Both the position numbers and the translations under genes were made by a program. A stretch of DNA of 64,000 nucleotides. Source: Sphingomonas sp. HMP9. GTDB taxonomy: Bacteria > Pseudomonadota > Alphaproteobacteria > Sphingomonadales > Sphingomonadaceae. Below the pieces are notes generated by a model that did not search any database, was not told where the DNA came from, and saw only the letters and a program-made list of their open reading frames with translations. The stretch covers positions 1,826,501-1,890,500 of the forward strand of contig NZ_AP022673.1 in the NCBI RefSeq assembly GCF_013374115.1. The letters are read 5' to 3'. Shown piece by piece: positions 48,014 to 56,534 of this stretch (the first letter of the stretch is position 1; the number at the start of each line of letters is the position of its first letter).

Positions 48014-48120
48014 ACCACCCCGGCGGAGGCCGGGGTCCAGTTGGAAAGGTTAGCGTAACGAGGCGCTGTCGTCCGTTAGCAGCGTTCCCCACCTGGGCCC
48101 CGGCCTTCGCCGGGGTGGTG
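48014..48120. repeat. Family A palindromic repeat
   Basis: CCACCCCGGCGGAGGCCGGG and CCCCGGCCTTCGCCGGGGTGG. It ends 24 bases before the stop codon of the GNAT gene; converging genes. Confidence 0.85.
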
Positions 48121-48144
48121 TATCTATCAGGGTGGTTGAGGCCC

Positions 48145-48717
48145 TCAGGCCCGCCCGGCGGCCTGCCAGCTGTCCGCGCAGAGCCCGTAGATGAGACTGT
48201 CGCGCAACCCCAGATGCGTTTCCCATTCGTCGCGCAACAGGCGTTCGCGGCGAAACCCCAGGCGCTCCAGCAGCAGGATCGACGCGGTATTCTCGGTATC
48301 GGCATCGGCGAACACGCGTTTGCGCCCCTCGGCGAAGAGTCGGTCGATCACTGCCGACACCGCCTCGCGCGCGATCCCTCGCCCCCACGCTTCGCGCGCG
48401 AGGATGAAGCCGATCTCGGTCACCCCTGCCCCGTCCGCCTCGCTCCCGGAAACCCAGCCGATCGCGCGGTCGTCACCGGTGCGCGTGATCGCCCAGGTGC
48501 GCTGGTTGCCCGGCGCGGCCTCCTCGGCGAGGTAGGTGCGGACATCATCGACGCTGTCGAGCGGACCGTCGGCCGAATAGGCCATCAGCTCCGCATCGGC
48601 GAGCATCGGGTGCAGCGCGGGCGCATCACCCTCGACCAGCGGCCGCAGTCGCAGCCGGCGCGTCTTCAGCACCGGCGATACACCGGCACGGCGCGGTCTG
48701 CGTCCGGCCTGCCTCAC
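48145..48717 (-). CDS. GNAT family N-acetyltransferase (RimJ/RimL-like)
   Basis: A 190-residue GNAT. Typical features: TRRLRLRPLVEGDAPALHPM at the N-terminus, IGFILAREAWGRGIAREAV, and the C-terminal NTASILLLERLGFRRERLLRD, as in enzymes acetylating small molecules or ribosomal proteins. The GTG at 48717 overlaps the lysR stop (GTGA), so it is translationally coupled to it. Confidence 0.88.
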   Translation of the reverse strand: MRQAGRRPRRAGVSPVLKTRRLRLRPLVEGDAPALHPMLADAELMAYSADGPLDSVDDVRTYLAEEAAPGNQRTWAITRTGDDRAIGWVSGSEADGAGVTEIGFILAREAWGRGIAREAVSAVIDRLFAEGRKRVFADADTENTASILLLERLGFRRERLLRDEWETHLGLRDSLIYGLCADSWQAAGRA

Positions 48718-49496
48718 GCGGTCAGCGCATCCACGAGCGCGCGGACTTTCTTCTGGCGCCATTGCGGGAGCGGCGCGACCAGCCAATAGCCGCCCTTCGA
48801 CGGCTGCGACTCGCCGATCAATCGCACGCGCCCCTGCAACAGATCGCGCCGTGCAAGCAGTTCGGGAACCGTCGCGCGCCCCAACCCCGCCGCCGCCGCG
48901 TCGATCGCGAGACCGGCATCGGTGACGCGGACCAGCGCCACGCCGTCCTCTCCCGACCACGCGATCGCCGACTCGCTATCGGTGCCGGGCGCGGCGATCG
49001 TCACCATGCCTTCCGATTCGAGCGCCTCGCCCTCATGCTCACCCGGGCCATCGCCCCAGCGGATCGCGAGATCGAGATTGGCCTCGGTGAAGTCGACATT
49101 CTCGTCCGCGGTGATCAGCACGAAGCGCAGCTCGGGATCGGCCTCGGCGATCTGCGCGAGCCGCGGCATCAGCCATTTCTCGGTCAGGTCGCGCGGCGCG
49201 GCGATCGTCAGGGACTTGGACGACTGCCCGGCCTGCATCGCGCGGACCGCCTCCTCGAACTGGAGGAAGCCGCCACGCAGCGCGCCCAGACCCGCTTCGG
49301 CCTCGGGAGTCAGTTCGAGCCCGCGCGTGGTGCGGCGGAACAGGACGACGCCGAGCGTATCCTCGAGCGCACGAATTTGCTGGCCGACCGCGGCCGGCGT
49401 CACCGCCAGTTCGTCCGCGGCACGCGTGAACGACAGATGCCGCGCGGCCGCATCGAGCACGCGAAGGCCGTTGAGCGGAAGATGCGTGCGCTTCAA
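48714..49496 (-). CDS. LysR family transcriptional regulator (GcvA-like)
   Basis: A 260-residue regulator, somewhat short for the family. The HTH is in LNGLRVLDAAARHLSFTRAA and DELAVTPAAVGQQIRALEDTLG, typical of GcvA. The effector domain starts near residue 90 and seems slightly truncated at the C-terminus. It overlaps apaG by four bases, an unusual setting because LysR genes usually face their target. Confidence 0.92.
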   Translation of the reverse strand: MKRTHLPLNGLRVLDAAARHLSFTRAADELAVTPAAVGQQIRALEDTLGVVLFRRTTRGLELTPEAEAGLGALRGGFLQFEEAVRAMQAGQSSKSLTIAAPRDLTEKWLMPRLAQIAEADPELRFVLITADENVDFTEANLDLAIRWGDGPGEHEGEALESEGMVTIAAPGTDSESAIAWSGEDGVALVRVTDAGLAIDAAAAGLGRATVPELLARRDLLQGRVRLIGESQPSKGGYWLVAPLPQWRQKKVRALVDALTA

Positions 49497-49891
49497 TTCA
49501 GCACCGCAGGCGCGAACAGCGAGAAGCGGGGGATCTCGACGGCGAACACCGCGCCGTCTTCGCGGACCATCTGGTAACTGCCCTGCATCGCTCCCGACGG
49601 CGTCGCGAGCGGGCAGCCCGAGACGTAATCGAAGCTCGCGCCCGGTTCGATCACCGGCTGTTCGCCCACCACGCCCTCGCCCTCGACCGAATGGCGCGCG
49701 CCGCGGCCGTCGGTAATGACCCAGTGGCGGGTGAGCAACTGGACGCTCTCGTCGCCCTCGTTCTCGAGGCGGATGTGATAGGCCCAGAACCAGCGGCCAC
49801 GCTCAGGCTCGGACTGTTCGGGCAAATAGCTGACCGACACGCGCACCGTCACCCCGTCGGTCGTCGCCGCGTTGGGGAACAGCGCCTTCAC
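49493..49891 (-). CDS. apaG: ApaG domain protein
   Basis: A 132-residue single-domain beta-sandwich protein. Motifs: VRVSVSYLPEQSEPERGRWFW, LLTRHWVITDGRG, VEGEGVVGEQPVIEPGASFDYVSGCPL, and GAMQGSYQM. Known as ApaG (linked to Co2+/Mg2+ and to protein-phosphatase-like domains); biochemical role unclear. It overlaps both metZ (upstream) and lysR (downstream) by 4 bases. Confidence 0.95.
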   Translation of the reverse strand: MKALFPNAATTDGVTVRVSVSYLPEQSEPERGRWFWAYHIRLENEGDESVQLLTRHWVITDGRGARHSVEGEGVVGEQPVIEPGASFDYVSGCPLATPSGAMQGSYQMVREDGAVFAVEIPRFSLFAPAVLN

Positions 49892-51093
49892 AGACCCGCC
49901 CTGGTCAGCGCCTGGTCGAGGTCGTCGATCACGTCCTGCGCGTCTTCGAGCCCGACGTTGATCCTGAGCAGCCCCTCGGTCACGCCCATCTCGGCCTGCT
50001 TGTCGGGCGATACGCTCGCGTGCGTGGTCGAGGCGGGGTGCGTCATCAGCGAACGCGAGTCGCCGATGTTGTTCGAGATATCGACGAGTTCGAGCCCGTC
50101 GAGCAGGGCATGCGCCTGCTCGCGCCCCTCGACCTCGAACGCGAAGATCGGGCCGCAGGCGTCCATCTGTCGGATCGCCAGCTCATGCTGCGGGTGGCTG
50201 GGCAGGAAGGGGTGCAGCATGCGGGGCACGCGGCCTTCGAGGAATTGCCCGACCTTCATCGCATTCTCGGACTGACGGTGGATGCGCAGATCGAGCGTCT
50301 CGAGCCCCTTGAGCACCACCCACGCATTGAACGGCGACAGCGTCGGGCCGGTGTTGCGCGTGAACGGCAGCAGCGTGTTGGTGATGAAATCCTCGGTCCC
50401 GCAGACCGCGCCGGCGAGCACGCGGCCCTGCCCGTCCATCATCTTCGTCGCGCTGTAGGCGGTGACGTCCGCGCCGAACTCCATCGGTCGCTGCAACGCC
50501 GGCGTGGCGAACGCATTGTCGACCACCGTCGTGATGCCGCGTTCGCGCGCGATGGCGCAGATCGCGTTCAGGTCGGCGATATCCATCGTCGGGTTGGCGG
50601 GCGTCTCGAAGAAGAACACCTTCGTCTCGGGACGGACCGCATCGAGGAACGCCTGCGGGTCACGCGCATCGACGATCGTCGTGGCGATCCCGAACTTGGG
50701 GAGCAGCGTATCGGTCAGCCAGCGGCACGACCCGAACGCCGCGCGCCCGCCCACCAGATGGTCGCCGGTCTGGAGCTGGCAGAGCAAAGCCGCAGTCATC
50801 GCCGCCATGCCCGTCGCCATCGTCCGGCACGCCTCGGCGCCTTCCAGCAGCGCGATCCGCTCCTCGAGCATCTGCACGGTCGGGTTCTGAAGGCGGGAAT
50901 AGGTCATCCCCTCCTGCTCGCCGGCGAAGCGCGCCGCGGCGTCGCCCGCCTTGTCGTAGCAATAGCCCGAGGTGAGGAACAACGCCTCCGACGTCTCGCC
51001 ATATTCGCTGCGGGCGGTGCCGCCGCGGATGGCGCGCGTCGCGGGACGCCAATTCTGGGTGATCGAACGATCCTGGCCGGTCTTGCGCTTCAT
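49888..51093 (-). CDS. metZ: O-succinylhomoserine sulfhydrylase
   Basis: PLP enzyme that makes homocysteine from O-succinylhomoserine and sulfide. Length 401 residues. Motifs: YSRLQNPTVQMLEERIA, GMAAMTAALL, VFFFETPANPTMDIADL, VVDNAFATP, and the PLP-Lys in VTAYSATKMMDGQGRVLAG. The ATG at 51093 lacks a strong ribosome site; it gives MKRKTGQDRS. First gene of the overlapping run metZ-apaG-lysR-GNAT. Confidence 0.95.
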   Translation of the reverse strand: MKRKTGQDRSITQNWRPATRAIRGGTARSEYGETSEALFLTSGYCYDKAGDAAARFAGEQEGMTYSRLQNPTVQMLEERIALLEGAEACRTMATGMAAMTAALLCQLQTGDHLVGGRAAFGSCRWLTDTLLPKFGIATTIVDARDPQAFLDAVRPETKVFFFETPANPTMDIADLNAICAIARERGITTVVDNAFATPALQRPMEFGADVTAYSATKMMDGQGRVLAGAVCGTEDFITNTLLPFTRNTGPTLSPFNAWVVLKGLETLDLRIHRQSENAMKVGQFLEGRVPRMLHPFLPSHPQHELAIRQMDACGPIFAFEVEGREQAHALLDGLELVDISNNIGDSRSLMTHPASTTHASVSPDKQAEMGVTEGLLRINVGLEDAQDVIDDLDQALTRAGL

Positions 51094-51174
51094 GCCCGCC
51101 GCTTTGCCGCTGGGGAGCCGCGATGACAAGCCTTGCGGCCGTAACGGTCGGGTTAGATCCGGCGCAACCTGTCG

Positions 51175-51300
51175 ATCCTCCCCCGCCAGGGGGAGGTGGC
51201 ACCGAAGGTGACGGAGGGGGAGGACACGTAACAGGCGTTTCCTCTACCGCCCCCTCCGTTTGGCGAAGCGCCAACCACCTCCCCCTGGCGGGGGAGGATT
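51175..51300. repeat. Family D-type palindromic repeat
   Basis: ATCCTCCCCCGCCAGGGGGA and CCTCCCCCTGGCGGGGGAGG, with inner CCCCCTCCG-type pairing. It lies between metZ and the glycosyltransferase gene. Confidence 0.85.
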
Positions 51301-51310
51301 GAGGGATCGA

Positions 51311-52411
51311 TTAGTAGCGGCCCCAGGTGAATTTTGACGACAGCGCGTAGTTCCAGACCGCGCCGACCAGCACGCCGACCAGCGCCGAGGCGGCCCAGGC
51401 CCCGTCGCGCATCTCGTACAGGAACGCGGCGATACCGACATTTGCGACCGCGCCGACCAAACAGATCACCGCGAACGACACCCAGCCGTCGACAAGTTGC
51501 CGCCACCCCTTCAACCGCCGATCGCGGTAGGTCAGCGCGTTGTTGAGGAAGAAATTGAAGGTGAGCGCCGCAAAGGTCGCGAGGATCTCGCCCGAAAGAA
51601 ACTGCGTGCCGAGGCCCATGAACAGCGCGGTCAGCACGGCCATGTGGATGCCGACGCCAAGCAGGCCGATCGCCGAGAACATCGCGAACCGCACGGGCAC
51701 GATCCGTCCGAACATCCGGTCGTAGATCGCAATCAGATATTCCAGCGCGACGACGTGATCGAGCTTGCTCTCACCTTCTGCGCGGACGCGGAAGGTATAG
51801 GGAAGTTCGACGAAGCGGAGCGGCGTCGGCGAGGCAGTGAGCAGGTCCAACAGGATCTTGAAGCCGATCGCCGACAGCGATGGCACGAGGCGGCGGACGA
51901 CGTCGGTGCGGATCATGAAGAAGCCGCTCATCGGATCACTGAGGTCGGCCTTCAGCACCATGCGCGACAGCCTCGTCGCAAATGCCGACTTGGCGACACG
52001 GTCGCTGTCCCATGCGCCGGTGCCGCCGCCCGCGACGAAGCGCGAACCGATCACGACGTCGCTCTCGCCGTCCCGGAGACGATCGAGCATCGCCGGCAGC
52101 AACGTCTCGTCATGCTGGAGATCGCCGTCGATCACCGCGACGAACGGCGCCGCGGTGGCGCACATCCCCTCGATGCACGCGGACGACAGCCCGCGGCGAC
52201 CGATCCGCTGGATGACGCGGACCCGGGAATCGTGGCGGGCGATCGCGCGTGCGGCGCCCGCCGTGTCGTCGGGACTGTCGTCGTCGACGAAGATCGCCTC
52301 CCAGTGGCGCCCCGCCAGCGCCTGGTCGAGCCTGGCGATCAGGGTCGCGACATTCGCCGACTCGTTGAACGTCGGGATGACGATCCCGAGTTCGAGCAGG
52401 TCGCCGGTCAC
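51311..52411 (-). CDS. Glycosyltransferase family 2 fused to a GtrA-like membrane domain
   Basis: A 366-residue membrane enzyme. The GT2 domain (about 1-235) resembles dolichol/undecaprenyl-phosphate sugar transferases: IVIPTFNESANVATLIARLD, VDDDSPDDT, DGDLQHDE and QRIGRRGL. The C-terminal GtrA domain (about 240-360) has four helices and FNFFLNNALTYRDRR. It probably makes a polyprenyl-phosphate sugar (glucose or mannose) for surface-polymer modification. The GTG at 52411 begins 7 bases after the leuB stop codon. Confidence 0.9.
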   Translation of the reverse strand: MTGDLLELGIVIPTFNESANVATLIARLDQALAGRHWEAIFVDDDSPDDTAGAARAIARHDSRVRVIQRIGRRGLSSACIEGMCATAAPFVAVIDGDLQHDETLLPAMLDRLRDGESDVVIGSRFVAGGGTGAWDSDRVAKSAFATRLSRMVLKADLSDPMSGFFMIRTDVVRRLVPSLSAIGFKILLDLLTASPTPLRFVELPYTFRVRAEGESKLDHVVALEYLIAIYDRMFGRIVPVRFAMFSAIGLLGVGIHMAVLTALFMGLGTQFLSGEILATFAALTFNFFLNNALTYRDRRLKGWRQLVDGWVSFAVICLVGAVANVGIAAFLYEMRDGAWAASALVGVLVGAVWNYALSSKFTWGRY

Positions 52412-52418
52412 CGGACGC

Positions 52419-53465
52419 TCAAGCCAGTTTGGCCAGCACCGCATCGCCCATCGCGCGCGTCGACAGCGTGCCGCCGAGATCGGGCGTGCGCGCACCGTCG
52501 AGAATCGCGGCCGCGACCGCTGCCTCGATCCGGTCCGCCGCCTCGGGCATGTCGAGCGAGTGGCGCAGCATCATCGCGGCGGACAGGATCGCGGCGCACG
52601 GATTGGCCTTGCCCTGCCCTGCGATGTCAGGCGCGCTGCCGTGGATCGGCTCATACATGCCCTTGTTCGAGCCGTTGAGCGCAGCGGACGGGAGCATCCC
52701 GATCGAGCCCGCGCACATCGAGGCCTCGTCGGACAGGATGTCGCCGAAGAGGTTCCCGGTGACGATCACGTCGAACTGGCCCGGGTTGCGCACCATCTGC
52801 ATCGCCGCGTTGTCGACATACATGTGGCTCAGCGCAATGTCGGGATAGTCGGCGGATACTTCGATCACGACGTCGCGCCACAACTGCGAGGTTTCGAGGA
52901 CGTTGGCCTTGTCGACCGACAGCAGCGTGCCTTTCCGGGTGCGCGCGGTCTCGAAGCCGACGCGGGCGATGCGCGCGATCTCGGCTTCGTCGTAGCGCAT
53001 CTCGTCATGACCTTCGCGCAGGCCGTCGGCGGTGGTACGGATGCCCTTCGCGCCGAAATACACGTCGCCGGTAAGCTCGCGGACGATGACCATGTCGATC
53101 GACCGCGCGATCTCCGGGCGGAGCGCGGACGCGTCCTCGAGGCCCGCGAACAGCTTGGCAGGGCGCAGGTTCGCGAACAGGCCCAGCGCCTTGCGCAGGC
53201 CCAGAATGGCTTGCTCGGGGCGAAACTGACGTTCGAGCGCATCGCAGTCGGGATCGCCGACCGCGCCGAACAGGATGGCATCGGCGCGACGTGCGAGGTC
53301 GAGCGTCTCTGGCGGCAGCGGGTGCCCCGCGGCCTTGTACGCGGCGCCGCCGACGAGGCCCTCTTCGTAGCTGACGTCGAGACCGAGCGTATCGAGCACC
53401 CGGCGCGCTTCCGCGGTGACTTCGGGTCCGATGCCGTCTCCGGCCAGTATCGCGATCAAGGGCAT
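52419..53465 (-). CDS. leuB: 3-isopropylmalate dehydrogenase
   Basis: Oxidative decarboxylation in leucine synthesis. Length 348 residues. Motifs: [61 protein letters not shown], the substrate/Mg site [13 protein letters not shown], and [19 protein letters not shown]. The ATG at 53465 follows AGGAGGAACGCAC. Confidence 0.98.
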   Translation of the reverse strand: MPLIAILAGDGIGPEVTAEARRVLDTLGLDVSYEEGLVGGAAYKAAGHPLPPETLDLARRADAILFGAVGDPDCDALERQFRPEQAILGLRKALGLFANLRPAKLFAGLEDASALRPEIARSIDMVIVRELTGDVYFGAKGIRTTADGLREGHDEMRYDEAEIARIARVGFETARTRKGTLLSVDKANVLETSQLWRDVVIEVSADYPDIALSHMYVDNAAMQMVRNPGQFDVIVTGNLFGDILSDEASMCAGSIGMLPSAALNGSNKGMYEPIHGSAPDIAGQGKANPCAAILSAAMMLRHSLDMPEAADRIEAAVAAAILDGARTPDLGGTLSTRAMGDAVLAKLA

Positions 53466-53505
53466 GTGCGTTCCTCCTGCGCGGCCTCTGCCGGGCGGTG
53501 CGCGC

Positions 53506-54237
53506 TCACGCAACCGCCCTTTTGAGCCGATCGACCAGCCGGTCCCGCGCCGCCAACGGATCGGCGCGCCGGTCGACGAGGATGTCGCGCGCCAGGAAAT
53601 GCCCGGTCAGCCTCAGGCCATCGAAGATATCGGGCCATTCCGCCTCGCCGCCGACCATGAGGAACGCGGGCAATCTGAGCAGCTTGGCCTCATAGCCGAA
53701 CGCCGCCCCGCGCGAGACCGCGGCGCCGCTCTTGGGGCTGACGAAACCGAGATCGTCCGCGGTGCCGTTCGCGACGCACCGGTCGAGGTCGAGCCCGAAG
53801 CCAAGTTCCGCGAGCATCAGCAATTCGTACCGCACCAGCGCGGCGGCCCAGCCGCGCGCGGACGGCGCCGCCTCGATCGCGCCGAGCACGCCGTCGAGCG
53901 CGTCGTGGATCTGCGGATAGGGCTGCGCTTCGGGCAACGACGCCGCGGTCAGCGCGGTGGCCCATTCGAGCGCGCCTGCCGCGAGCGGCTCGCCGTGCAT
54001 CTGCGCGCGGCTGTGGATGAGTTCTGCGGTGAGCGAGGCAAGTTGCTCACCGGTGCGCGCGCGCCATTCGCCCTGAATGACGTTCGCCTGCAGCAACACC
54101 GGCCGCATCGCCCGCGACCGCCCGCCACGGACATAGCCGGGTTGCACGCCGTCGTTGCGAGTCAGCGCCCGCACGATCGCGCCATGCTCGCCATGCTGAC
54201 GGACGGCGACGACGATGGCGGCTGCGCGGAGGTGCAT
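53506..54237 (-). CDS. recO: DNA repair protein RecO
   Basis: RecFOR pathway annealing/loading protein. Length 243 residues. The N-terminal OB fold begins [35 protein letters not shown]; the helical part contains [20 protein letters not shown]. Upstream of leuB on the same strand by 40 bases. Confidence 0.95.
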   Translation of the reverse strand: MHLRAAAIVVAVRQHGEHGAIVRALTRNDGVQPGYVRGGRSRAMRPVLLQANVIQGEWRARTGEQLASLTAELIHSRAQMHGEPLAAGALEWATALTAASLPEAQPYPQIHDALDGVLGAIEAAPSARGWAAALVRYELLMLAELGFGLDLDRCVANGTADDLGFVSPKSGAAVSRGAAFGYEAKLLRLPAFLMVGGEAEWPDIFDGLRLTGHFLARDILVDRRADPLAARDRLVDRLKRAVA

Positions 54238-54341
54238 GAGTGGCCTATACCCCGGTCGTTCCGGGAGCGGGAGGGGGACCGCCTTGTGTCATACTGACAC
54301 CCGGTGATCCTGCCCCACCCCCGTCATCCTGACCCACCCCC

Positions 54342-54422
54342 GTCATCCTGACGAAAGTCAGGATCCAGAGTAACGAATGCCGCCCTGCGTGGCTCTGGAT
54401 CCTGACTTTCGTCAGGATGACG
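54342..54422. repeat. Family C palindromic repeat
   Basis: GTCATCCTGACGAAAGTCAG and its complement at the right; a partial extra GTCATCCTGAC stands just before it at 54323. Confidence 0.85.
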
Positions 54423-54495
54423 GGGGGTGTGGGGCCTGCGGTTCGCGGTGCGACGACGTGGTTCGTCACCTTGCTTGGGACTGGCAATCGCGACC

Positions 54496-55401
54496 CTAGC
54501 GGCGGATCTTCTTCGCCAGTCTATCCACCAGCGGCACCGTCGCGGCGCGTTTCGCCAAGGCGATCGCGGCGTCGAACGTGCGCAACGCCAGCAGCGTACT
54601 GCGGTTCGCCAGGGTCGGACGCAGCAGCAGCACGTCGACGCACGCCGTGCCCGCGCTCGAGAATTGCCGCTTGTGCTGCCCCTCGCCCTCGGTGAAGTCG
54701 AACCGGGCGAACCGTCCCTCGGCGAACAGGTCACGCAGCGCCTCGACCTGGAGAACCGCTCCCGGCGACAGGGCGCTATGCACGGGATCATGCCCGACAT
54801 AGGTGTAGCGCAGCGTATCCCCGTCCGCGGTGCAGCACAGATACGCGATCGGCGCGTCCTGCAGGAACACCAGCCACGCCCGCAGCCCGTCCTCCTCCGC
54901 AAGCGCACTCAGTGCGCGCACTGACGCTGGATCGGCGGGCAGGCCAGACCCCAGCAATTTTTCCTGATAGGTCTTTGCCGAGACGCGGCGAGCAAGCGGG
55001 TAGAACGTCGCGAACTGCTCGGCCCGGTGATAGCGACGGACGTCGAGTAGGCCGTCGTTCGCCGCCGCAAGCTTCTTTGCCTTGCGCTTGATGCCGGTGC
55101 GCGCGGTACTCGACAGGCCGGACAGCCATGCCGCTTCACCGGCCGCCAGATCGACATGATACCGGCTGTACCGCTGTCGGACGAGCGCCATTACGTGCCG
55201 ATCGATCAGTCCGGCGAGCCTCGTCTCCGGCAACGACGTCACCAGATACCCGTCGGCATCCGACGGTAGCGGCGGCAATTCGGGCTGCGTCCCGGCGAGG
55301 ACATCGGCGAGCGAGAGCGATAGCCGCACAAGGCGTTTCGGGATCGTGCCGAGCGTCCGCGCGCCGACCTGGAACATCAGTGCCACGGTCGACGTCGCCA
55401 T
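54496..55401 (-). CDS. GNAT/FemAB-type acyltransferase
   Basis: A 301-residue protein with the CelD/FemAB-like GNAT fold: RTGIKRKAKKLAAANDGLLDVR, YQEKLLGSGLPADPASVRAL, WLVFLQDAPIAYLCCTADGD, SPGAVLQVEALRDLFAEGRF and FDFTEGEGQHKRQF. Such enzymes modify exported polysaccharide or peptides. The ATG at 55401 overlaps the deacetylase stop (TGATG); an ATG at 55446 would overlap more. Confidence 0.78.
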   Translation of the reverse strand: MATSTVALMFQVGARTLGTIPKRLVRLSLSLADVLAGTQPELPPLPSDADGYLVTSLPETRLAGLIDRHVMALVRQRYSRYHVDLAAGEAAWLSGLSSTARTGIKRKAKKLAAANDGLLDVRRYHRAEQFATFYPLARRVSAKTYQEKLLGSGLPADPASVRALSALAEEDGLRAWLVFLQDAPIAYLCCTADGDTLRYTYVGHDPVHSALSPGAVLQVEALRDLFAEGRFARFDFTEGEGQHKRQFSSAGTACVDVLLLRPTLANRSTLLALRTFDAAIALAKRAATVPLVDRLAKKIRR

Positions 55402-56378
55402 CAGGTGCGTCGCGACCGGGGGCGTTCCGAGATCCAGTTCGACCATAGTTGCTCGGCCTGCCGCCAGCGCGTGCGCACCGGGTCGGGGCCGAGCGGGATG
55501 TCGCCGCGGTCGAGGTCGAGCACGGGGCGATCGGCGAAATGCGTGGTCGGCAACACGTCGCGCATCTCGGCGAGCATGGTGCATAACGCCTGGAAACGGC
55601 GAACATGGACCGCGTTGGCGCGCGTACCGCGGCGGTTGGCCAGTTCGAAGCCGTGGCTGACGATCGTCACCGCGGCATGATGCGCCGCCGCCGCATGTTC
55701 GAGCGCATCGTAGCTTTCGCCCGCGGACAAAGCGCAGAGCTGGAACGTGCGCACGCGGCCGCGCAAATCCTCGATCACGGTCACGGGGACCTCGACGATA
55801 CCGGCGTCGGTCGACCGTCGGACCGGGGCGATCTGGCGTGCGGGGAGCGAGATACGGCTGGTGTGCGGCGCCTCCGACCCGTTGTGACTGCTGTCATAGG
55901 CGAAACCCAGGCTCTCGAGCGCAGTCAGCGTATCGTCATTGGCGGCATAGCTGCCCGCGCGGAACGCGATCGGATGCGGCGCGCCGGCTTCGACCAGCAA
56001 TTCGGTGGCACGAACGAGCAGTTCGACCTGTTCGGCGAGGCTGTAGCTGTAAAGCTGAAACCGGTCATGCGCGACGCCGTGGTCGCCGGCTATCGCACGG
56101 GTCCAATTGGGGTGGAGATGAAGCTGAACCTCCTGCCCCCCGTCCAGGATCGTTTCGACCATGCGACGGATGGGCGCCAGTCCGAAGGTGATCGCAGGCA
56201 TGGGATCGACGAAGAAACAGGCTTTCAGGTCATGCCGGGCCAGTTCGGCCAGTTGATACCCCAGGCCCACCCCCGCCGGCTCGAGCGAGCGCGCATAAAT
56301 CGCGTCGCAATCGAGGCCAGCGGCATGGTGGCGCCACGCGAACTCGGTATCGACAGTCAGGAAGACAGGCGTGGTCAC
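55401..56378 (-). CDS. Polysaccharide deacetylase-family protein (NodB/CE4-like)
   Basis: A 325-residue cytoplasm-predicted protein (no signal peptide seen). NodB-like motifs: FLTVDTEFAWRHH at the start, the metal pair in HLHPNW, and AFRAGSYAANDDTL. It probably acts on a glycan precursor or sugar-linked lipid. It is followed by the acyltransferase with a one-base overlap, so the two likely act on the same product. Confidence 0.8.
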   Translation of the reverse strand: MTTPVFLTVDTEFAWRHHAAGLDCDAIYARSLEPAGVGLGYQLAELARHDLKACFFVDPMPAITFGLAPIRRMVETILDGGQEVQLHLHPNWTRAIAGDHGVAHDRFQLYSYSLAEQVELLVRATELLVEAGAPHPIAFRAGSYAANDDTLTALESLGFAYDSSHNGSEAPHTSRISLPARQIAPVRRSTDAGIVEVPVTVIEDLRGRVRTFQLCALSAGESYDALEHAAAAHHAAVTIVSHGFELANRRGTRANAVHVRRFQALCTMLAEMRDVLPTTHFADRPVLDLDRGDIPLGPDPVRTRWRQAEQLWSNWISERPRSRRT

Positions 56379-56534
56379 GGGGCAGTCTGTAACAAACGGT
56401 CATGAAAAAGGAGTTTCGTTTTATCCAATCCGACTTGATTTGAATTAAATTTTTACGCCGTCTGGATGAACCCTGCATCGCACAGATGTGGGTGATCAGA
56501 CGGACGGAGGTCATCCGTACTGCGATCTGGTCCG

